From assembly GCA_963205275.1 (NCBI GenBank), contig CAUJIH010000059.1:1-47569 (forward strand): a DNA stretch of 47,569 nt, read 5' to 3'. Positions within the stretch are counted from its first letter, which is position 1, and every line of letters begins with the position of its first letter. This DNA comes from Verrucomicrobiota bacterium. Its GTDB lineage: Bacteria; Verrucomicrobiota; Verrucomicrobiia; Verrucomicrobiales; DEV007. The notes under the pieces are model-generated. The model was not told the DNA's origin. It worked only from the letters and a program-made list of their open reading frames with translations, and did no database searches. This document shows, piece by piece, positions 43,855 to 47,569 of the stretch. The translations under genes and the position numbers were made by a program.

Positions 43855-44400
43855 TTACTGAGCGCTAGCACCGAACCCAGCGTCGCGCAGGGCCTGGAGA
43901 ACGTCGCGAGTTTTGAATCCCTTCCCGGTGAGAGTGACTTTTTCGTCGTCAGGATTTGCGGAGCTTTCGGCAACTCCAGAGACTGAAAGAGCGGCCTTGT
44001 TAAAGGCTCGCACACACTTCTTGCAGCAAAGGTGCAAGTCCTGGACCGTCAGGCTGTCCGCTGTAGCGTCGCTCGCAGGAAGATCCGCAACCTTTACTGT
44101 CTCACTGCTGGACTTACCGTAGTATCCCGCCTTGAACACGGAATCGACAGCAGCCTGAAGATCCTTGTCGTTCTTTGCAGTAATTTTGACAGTCATTTCA
44201 TCCCCATCCGCCTTAACCGTAGCACCGGCAGGCAAAGGAGCTGTTTTGGCACCAGCTTCGGCACCTTCTACACAGTGATCACAGCAGAGGTGAGCACCAG
44301 TGAGAGTCACAGACGCATCGTCCGCCGCGAGACGATTCAATCCAGTGAGGCTCCAAGTACCAAAAGCGAGGGCAAACAATAGTGGCGAGATTTTTTTCAT
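43855..44400 (-). CDS. Exported protein with two HMA-like domains carrying CCxxC motifs
   Basis: 181 aa from the ATG at 44400. Signal peptide about 1-27 (ISPLLFALAFGTWSLTGLNR). Two ferredoxin-like HMA-type modules follow: module 1 about 28-95 with TGAHLCCDHC and DLQAAVDSVFKAGYYG; module 2 about 110-180 with QDLHLCCKKC and TRDVLQALRDAGFGA. Ordinary HMA domains use GMxCxxC to bind Cu(I) or Zn; here both have HLCCxxC. Related PVC-group proteins share this. A metal-binding periplasmic role is likely, but which metal is unknown. Confidence 0.75.
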   Translation of the reverse strand: MKKISPLLFALAFGTWSLTGLNRLAADDASVTLTGAHLCCDHCVEGAEAGAKTAPLPAGATVKADGDEMTVKITAKNDKDLQAAVDSVFKAGYYGKSSSETVKVADLPASDATADSLTVQDLHLCCKKCVRAFNKAALSVSGVAESSANPDDEKVTLTGKGFKTRDVLQALRDAGFGASAQ

Positions 44401-44517
44401 GGCCAGCACGCTACGCAGGAAGACGATTCTCGTCAATCCCCTACTTGCGGAAATCACGTAAAATCAAGCGAGCCTGACGAATGAATTCATGAACTTTCGT
44501 TCATCAAATCACCGTAA

Positions 44518-45027
44518 TCAAAGCTGACCGCAATCCGCAACGCGGATGTCCTTCGAGGTGCGCCCGTTCCGACTACCGAACTCTTCGACTCTTTTCACCA
44601 CATCCATGCCTTCCACGACTTTTCCGAATACGACGTGCGCATTATCGAGCCAGTCCGTCACGACTGTGGTAATGAAAAACTGAGAGCCATTGGTGTTTCG
44701 ACCTGCATTCGCCATGCTGAGAATGCCTGGTTCCGTATGTTTCAGCGTGAAGTTTTCATCATCGAAACGGCGACCATAGATCGACTGACCTCCTGTCCCG
44801 TCTCCGTTGGTAATATCGCCGCCTTGACACATGAATCCGGGAATCACCCGATGGAAGGGACTCCCTTTGTAGGAGAGAACCTTCTCTCCAGTGCAGAGAG
44901 AACGAAAGTTCTCCGCAGTCTTGGGAACCACATCCGTTCGGAGCTCGATTACGATGCGTCCAAGAGCTTCGCCATCGGCACTGATGTCAAAAAAAACGCG
45001 TGGAAGGGGATTGTTTACTTCACTCAT
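44518..45027 (-). CDS. Cytosolic cyclophilin (peptidyl-prolyl cis-trans isomerase)
   Basis: 169 aa, full cyclophilin with the residues of cyclosporin-sensitive eukaryotic cyclophilin [18 protein letters not shown] (catalytic Arg), [28 protein letters not shown] and [13 protein letters not shown] (Trp and His of the active site). Insert [14 protein letters not shown] is also eukaryote-like. No signal peptide, so cytosolic. It speeds proline isomerisation in folding. The exported paralogue is 33 bp upstream on the same strand. Confidence 0.93.
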   Translation of the reverse strand: MSEVNNPLPRVFFDISADGEALGRIVIELRTDVVPKTAENFRSLCTGEKVLSYKGSPFHRVIPGFMCQGGDITNGDGTGGQSIYGRRFDDENFTLKHTEPGILSMANAGRNTNGSQFFITTVVTDWLDNAHVVFGKVVEGMDVVKRVEEFGSRNGRTSKDIRVADCGQL

Positions 45028-45060
45028 ATTTAATAAAAAGGATATAAAGGTCGCTGACTC

Positions 45061-45675
45061 TCACTCAGATGCAACAGATGCGGATTCGATGACAACATTC
45101 TCGACAGGGACATCGCGATATTCTTTTTCGAAAACAGAATTTTCATATCGCCCTTTCATTTTTTTCTCTTCGGTCGCTACTTTGGCGATAGCGTCCACTA
45201 CGTCCATTCCTTCCACGATCTTCCCGAACACTGCGTAGCCAGCACCGTCGGGGCTGGGATAATCCAAGCCGTCATTCACCTTTAGGTTGATGAAAAATTG
45301 CGAGGTCGCAGAATTCGGGTCTCCGGTTCGGGCCATCGCGATGGTGCCACGCTCATTCTTCAAGCCGTTCTTCCCCTCATTAGGAATCGAGGCTTTCGTC
45401 GGCTTCTGCTCGATAGTGCCGTCTTCCTTTAGTCCGAATCCCCCACCCTGGATCATGAAATTATCGATCACTCGATGAAAAATCGTTTTATTGAAAAAGC
45501 CATCTTCCACATAAGCGAGGAAGTTTTTCACCGTTTCTGGTGCCTTTTCCGAGTCTAATTCGAGGGTGATATCCCCTTTGGTGGTCTTCATAAGAACCTT
45601 AGGACCAGCTTGGGCAGACCCCGCAAGAAGAGCAGCGGAGAGGACGGCAAACAGAAGAAAGCGTGAGCGCTTCAT
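45061..45675 (-). CDS. Exported cyclophilin (peptidyl-prolyl cis-trans isomerase)
   Basis: 204 aa from the ATG at 45675. Signal peptide about 1-22 ([21 protein letters not shown]). Core motifs: [36 protein letters not shown] (catalytic Arg), [20 protein letters not shown] and [15 protein letters not shown]. Close to PpiA-type periplasmic enzymes; a bacterial-style loop replaces the eukaryotic insert of its neighbour. It assists folding outside the cytoplasm. The downstream cytosolic paralogue probably shares its transcript. Confidence 0.93.
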   Translation of the reverse strand: MKRSRFLLFAVLSAALLAGSAQAGPKVLMKTTKGDITLELDSEKAPETVKNFLAYVEDGFFNKTIFHRVIDNFMIQGGGFGLKEDGTIEQKPTKASIPNEGKNGLKNERGTIAMARTGDPNSATSQFFINLKVNDGLDYPSPDGAGYAVFGKIVEGMDVVDAIAKVATEEKKMKGRYENSVFEKEYRDVPVENVVIESASVASE

Positions 45676-45892
45676 GGGAATTAAATAGAACGAATCACCA
45701 TCGATTCGACAGGGGGCGGCAAAGTCCACGATCCGTCGGAGAAGTCAAGCTCACAGAGTGAGACTGTGATCGTTTGAGGGGTGGCACGGCTACCGAGAAA
45801 GCAGCTTTGACCTTTTCGTGGATCAAATCCTGAAATGTTTCCTCTTCGTCCAGTTCAAACGCTTGCTCCAATCGGCTTTTGTGCTCTTCTTC

Positions 45893-45960
45893 AAATTGGT
45901 AGTCTCTGTGATTCAGTCACGGACGACTTAATGGTCGGCCGGCCACAGAGCTACCAATTT
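45893..45960. repeat. Inverted repeat with 17-18 bp arms
   Basis: AAATTGGTAGTCTCTGTG (45893-45910) and CACAGAGCTACCAATTT (45944-45960) are inverted copies differing by one inserted T. The 33-bp centre contains GGTCGGCCGGCC. It resembles the ends of a tiny non-autonomous element. Confidence 0.6.
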
Positions 45961-45983
45961 CAGCAATTTCTGGGACGCTTCCG

Positions 45984-46039
45984 CTCAGACAATCCTGTCT
46001 GAGTCTTCCCATACGAGATCACAGATACGATTGTCTGTG
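45984..46039. repeat. REPIN-like pair of similar hairpins in inverted orientation
   Basis: Hairpin 1 (45984-46003): CTCAGACA-ATCC-TGTCTGAG, perfect 8-bp stem. Hairpin 2 (46020-46039): CACAGATA-CGAT-TGTCTGTG, 8 bp with one T-G pair. The reverse complement of hairpin 2 matches hairpin 1 at 16 of 20 bases, and one difference swaps a T-A pair for A-T, keeping the stem. Confidence 0.65.
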
Positions 46040-46108
46040 CTAGTGTGCCCGGCATGGGCATGAACTAATAAACTGAAAAGTGTTTATCGGAATGACTGGA
46101 CGCATTAC

Positions 46109-46222
46109 GGGGTCGGGCAACATTTCTTGACAAAGCTTTCACTCGTTTCTCGTCCATGTTCGTGTACCGTAAAAAAAATGTTGTCACCCAACTACAACTG
46201 TCAAGAAATGTTGCATGACCCC
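46109..46222. repeat. 114-bp inverted-repeat (MITE/REPIN-like) element
   Basis: Left arm 46109-46132 and right arm 46199-46222 are inverted 24-mers matching at 22 positions (GGGGTCGGGCAACATTTCTT then GACA). A degenerate third copy (AAAAATGTTGTCACCC) lies near 46175-46190. The motif recalls sequences flanking REP-associated tyrosine transposases (from memory); no transposase gene remains here. Confidence 0.7.
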
Positions 46223-46381
46223 AACTTCCGATCTATTGGAAGTGAACAAAAACAGCCGAACATTAAAGGATGTAGCAAAGTCGTAGCAAAGCGGAGACGT
46301 TGACTGCGCCCCTTGTTAAACAAGCCCGAAGGAGCGAGGCTGAGGCTCTCCCAATCGTAAAGGACAGGCTATTTTCAATTA

Positions 46382-46440
46382 GCGACTGTCGCCGCAGTAG
46401 TGCAAAAGGCTAACGAGGACGTTGGCGGACCCAGGCTGGA
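46382..46440 (+). repeat. Diverged direct repeat, copy A
   Basis: About three quarters of this 59-bp stretch (GCGACTGTCGCCGC onward) recurs at 46651-46709. It contains a 7-bp hairpin, GCTAACG-AGGA-CGTTGGC, that is not kept intact in the second copy. Confidence 0.55.
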
Positions 46441-46450
46441 CTAGTGAAAG

Positions 46451-46473
46451 GATTACCGGCTATCGCCGTAATC
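46451..46473. repeat. 9-bp hairpin with one bulged C and TATC loop
   Basis: GATTA-C-CGGC, loop TATC, GCCG-TAATC: all nine bases pair if one C (46456) is bulged out. Bulged stems with short loops are typical of REP elements. No neighbouring tetranucleotide tag was identified. Confidence 0.5.
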
Positions 46474-46650
46474 GAGTGAATGACTCGCGAGTCGGAAGCC
46501 CTCAGCACTCTGCACAGGCAGGAAGTCTGTGGAAGCCATTCCCTGGGACCGCTGACGTCCTCGTCGGCAGCCCACACTATAACTGGCGTCAGTCAGGAAA
46601 GTATTTCAAATGCTCTTGGATTGTGACAACACGAAAATAGGAAAGCATTG

Positions 46651-46709
46651 CCGACTGTCGCCGCGCTATTCCAAAGGCCAACGATGACCGTGGCGGTCCG
46701 AGGCTAGGA
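46651..46709 (+). repeat. Diverged direct repeat, copy B
   Basis: Second copy of the 46382-46440 repeat, 269 bp further on (CCGACTGTCGCCGC, then CAAAGGCCAACGATGAC, then TGGCGGTCCGAGGCTAGG). Confidence 0.55.
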
Positions 46710-46992
46710 GAATAGAAAGTAAGGGGAGCTTCCAGCTCGCGCATGATCGATTGTAAGGGACTGGCTGTGTTCACTTTGGCCGCAGGCGTGGACGCGTCTG
46801 TCTATAGTTGAGGTACGGTGATTGGTGTAGGCCCAAATGACACGATCCCGTGCCCAGTCCAGCAGGAGATGTTCGCGCAGGAATTCGAGTAAAAATCCGC
46901 GTAGCACCTCAATGACTTAGATCAATGGATACTTTTCCAATGTAAGTCAATCTTACTTGACGAGCGGATATTATGTGCGAGATATCACTGGT

Positions 46993-47253
46993 GTGAATAC
47001 GACAACTCTTTCCAGCAAGGGGCAGGTGGTTTTGCCTCGTTTGGTTCGCAGCCAACTCCATTTGGCTCCGGGCACACGGTTCGTCTGTGTCATTCAGGGA
47101 GATTCTATCGTCTTGACCCCTGAGCATCCGCACCGCTTTTCGCGAGAATACATCACAGATCCACTCACAGGGCTGAGAGTGACCAAAGCAGCCCCTGACT
47201 CCGAGCCAGTGACCACCGGGATGGTCAAAGCTCTCTTGGAGGACTACCCATGA
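46993..47253 (+). CDS. VapB-like AbrB/MazE-fold antitoxin
   Basis: 86 aa from the GTG at 46993; other in-frame starts are GTG 46975 and TTG 46957, and no ATG is in frame. The N-terminal swapped-hairpin DNA-binding domain is seen in TTLSSKGQVVLPRLVRSQLH and APGTRFVCVIQGDSIVL, followed by a tail (VTTGMVKALLEDY) that should wrap the toxin. Such antitoxins repress their own operon and neutralise VapC. The gene overlaps the toxin start by ATGA. Confidence 0.85.
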   Translation: MNTTTLSSKGQVVLPRLVRSQLHLAPGTRFVCVIQGDSIVLTPEHPHRFSREYITDPLTGLRVTKAAPDSEPVTTGMVKALLEDYP

Positions 47254-47569
47254 GCTGGTTGCTCGACGTGAACACACTTGTCGCTCTTGCCCATCAGGGG
47301 CATGCAGACCACCAGAGGGTCATTCAATGGTATGCATCTCTCATTGGTTCATCGAACAGATTGGTTACGTGTGCGATCACAGAAATTGGATTTGTGCGAA
47401 TCAGCGTCCAAGTTGGGTTCGAGCGCAACGCTCCGGACGCAGTTGAGACGCTACAGGGCTTGAAGAAGAGCAGTCGCATTCCATTTGATTTGCTTCCCGA
47501 CGCACTGGGTGCAGACCGTTTGCCATCCTACGTTTCGGGATACAGACAAATCACAGATGGACATCTTCT
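47250..47569 (+). CDS. VapC-type PIN-domain toxin, 5' part only
   Basis: The ATG at 47250 overlaps the antitoxin stop; 106 codons are visible with no stop before the window ends. SWLLDVNTLVALAHQGHADH carries the first catalytic Asp (residue 6) of the PIN fold, and LVTCAITEIGFVRISVQ carries the second acidic residue, Glu. The distal Asp in the final helix (expected in ITDGHLL, or just beyond) is at the window edge. The product should be an RNase held in check by the upstream AbrB-type antitoxin. Confidence 0.88.
   Translation, partial: MSWLLDVNTLVALAHQGHADHQRVIQWYASLIGSSNRLVTCAITEIGFVRISVQVGFERNAPDAVETLQGLKKSSRIPFDLLPDALGADRLPSYVSGYRQITDGHL

Larger units (their letters stand above)
45730..46992. 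other. Gene-poor, repeat-rich spacer
   Basis: No convincing gene is present between the exported cyclophilin and the VapB gene. The region instead holds several inverted repeats, a pair of similar hairpins, a 24-bp-armed inverted repeat element and a diverged direct repeat, listed separately. On the minus strand, 45916-45695 is open without a usual start and encodes a charged stretch (QFEEEHKSRLEQAFELDEEE) that may be a gene fragment. Confidence 0.7.

Noticed and set aside
46422..46640. 72-codon plus-strand frame in the spacer
   Set aside because: It overlaps the direct repeat and the bulged hairpin, and its translation resembles no family I know.
46704..46907. 67-codon minus-strand frame (LRGFLLEFLREHLLLDWARD)
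   Set aside because: The first half looks protein-like but the rest does not, it lacks a recognisable domain, and it runs into repeat copy B.

Overview
The window looks like chromosomal DNA of a Verrucomicrobiota-type (PVC group) bacterium. This is inferred from gene content: a DUF1080 protein, a Tat-exported Gfo/Idh oxidoreductase, a neutral-ceramidase-like enzyme, a secreted beta-helix protein, a long Pro-rich then Asn/Trp/Tyr-rich secreted protein with TPRs, weak or absent Shine-Dalgarno sequences, and the menFDH genes of the classical menaquinone pathway. Nothing in the window fixes genus or species. There is no rRNA, no CRISPR array, no integrase and no intact transposase; one tRNA-Asn is present.

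Layout. 1-3.8 kb: the tail of a VapC-type PIN toxin gene, then two exported proteins on the plus strand. 3.9-13.1 kb: a long minus-strand run, read right to left as menF-menD-menH (overlapping), a penicillin-binding-protein-type D,D-carboxypeptidase, phosphofructokinase, an Lrp/AsnC regulator next to an AlaT-type aminotransferase, a sugar nucleotidyltransferase and a sugar-phosphate isomerase/epimerase. 13.3-20 kb, plus strand: an SbcD/YhaO-like nuclease overlapping a YhaN-like SMC ATPase, a DUF1080 protein and dihydroorotase, followed by a minus-strand tRNA-Asn. 20.5-21.7 kb: an acidic-tailed protein abutting an M50-type membrane protease. 21.7-27.4 kb, minus strand: methyltransferase, pseudopilin-like protein, FMN-binding/NapH-like membrane redox protein, TPR protein, Gfo/Idh oxidoreductase and a charged secreted protein.

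27.5-34.8 kb: a DUF2314 membrane protein, a lipoprotein of alpha/beta-hydrolase type, an L,D-transpeptidase, a stranded ComEA-like helix-hairpin-helix fragment, and two consecutive radical SAM/SPASM enzymes resembling those of alternative heme / heme d1 synthesis (AhbC/NirJ type). 34.9-38.7 kb, minus strand: M20 peptidase, neutral-ceramidase-like enzyme, and an unusual tyrosine-phosphatase-cupin fusion. 38.9-41.7 kb: a secreted beta-helix protein and the decayed remains of a secreted, probably carbohydrate-active, enzyme. 41.9-45.7 kb: a small one-TM protein, an M48 lipoprotein protease coupled to 5-formyl-THF cyclo-ligase, an exported double HMA-like CCxxC protein, and two cyclophilins.

45.7-47.0 kb is a gene-poor patch dense in inverted and direct repeats, including two REPIN/MITE-like elements. 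It leads into a VapB-VapC pair whose toxin gene runs off the end. Toxin-antitoxin genes therefore lie at both edges, and the right-hand 1.9 kb has the look of accessory DNA. The most unusual items are the radical SAM pair with its repeat-bearing spacer, the phosphatase-cupin fusion, the double CCxxC protein, and the REPIN-like hairpins.
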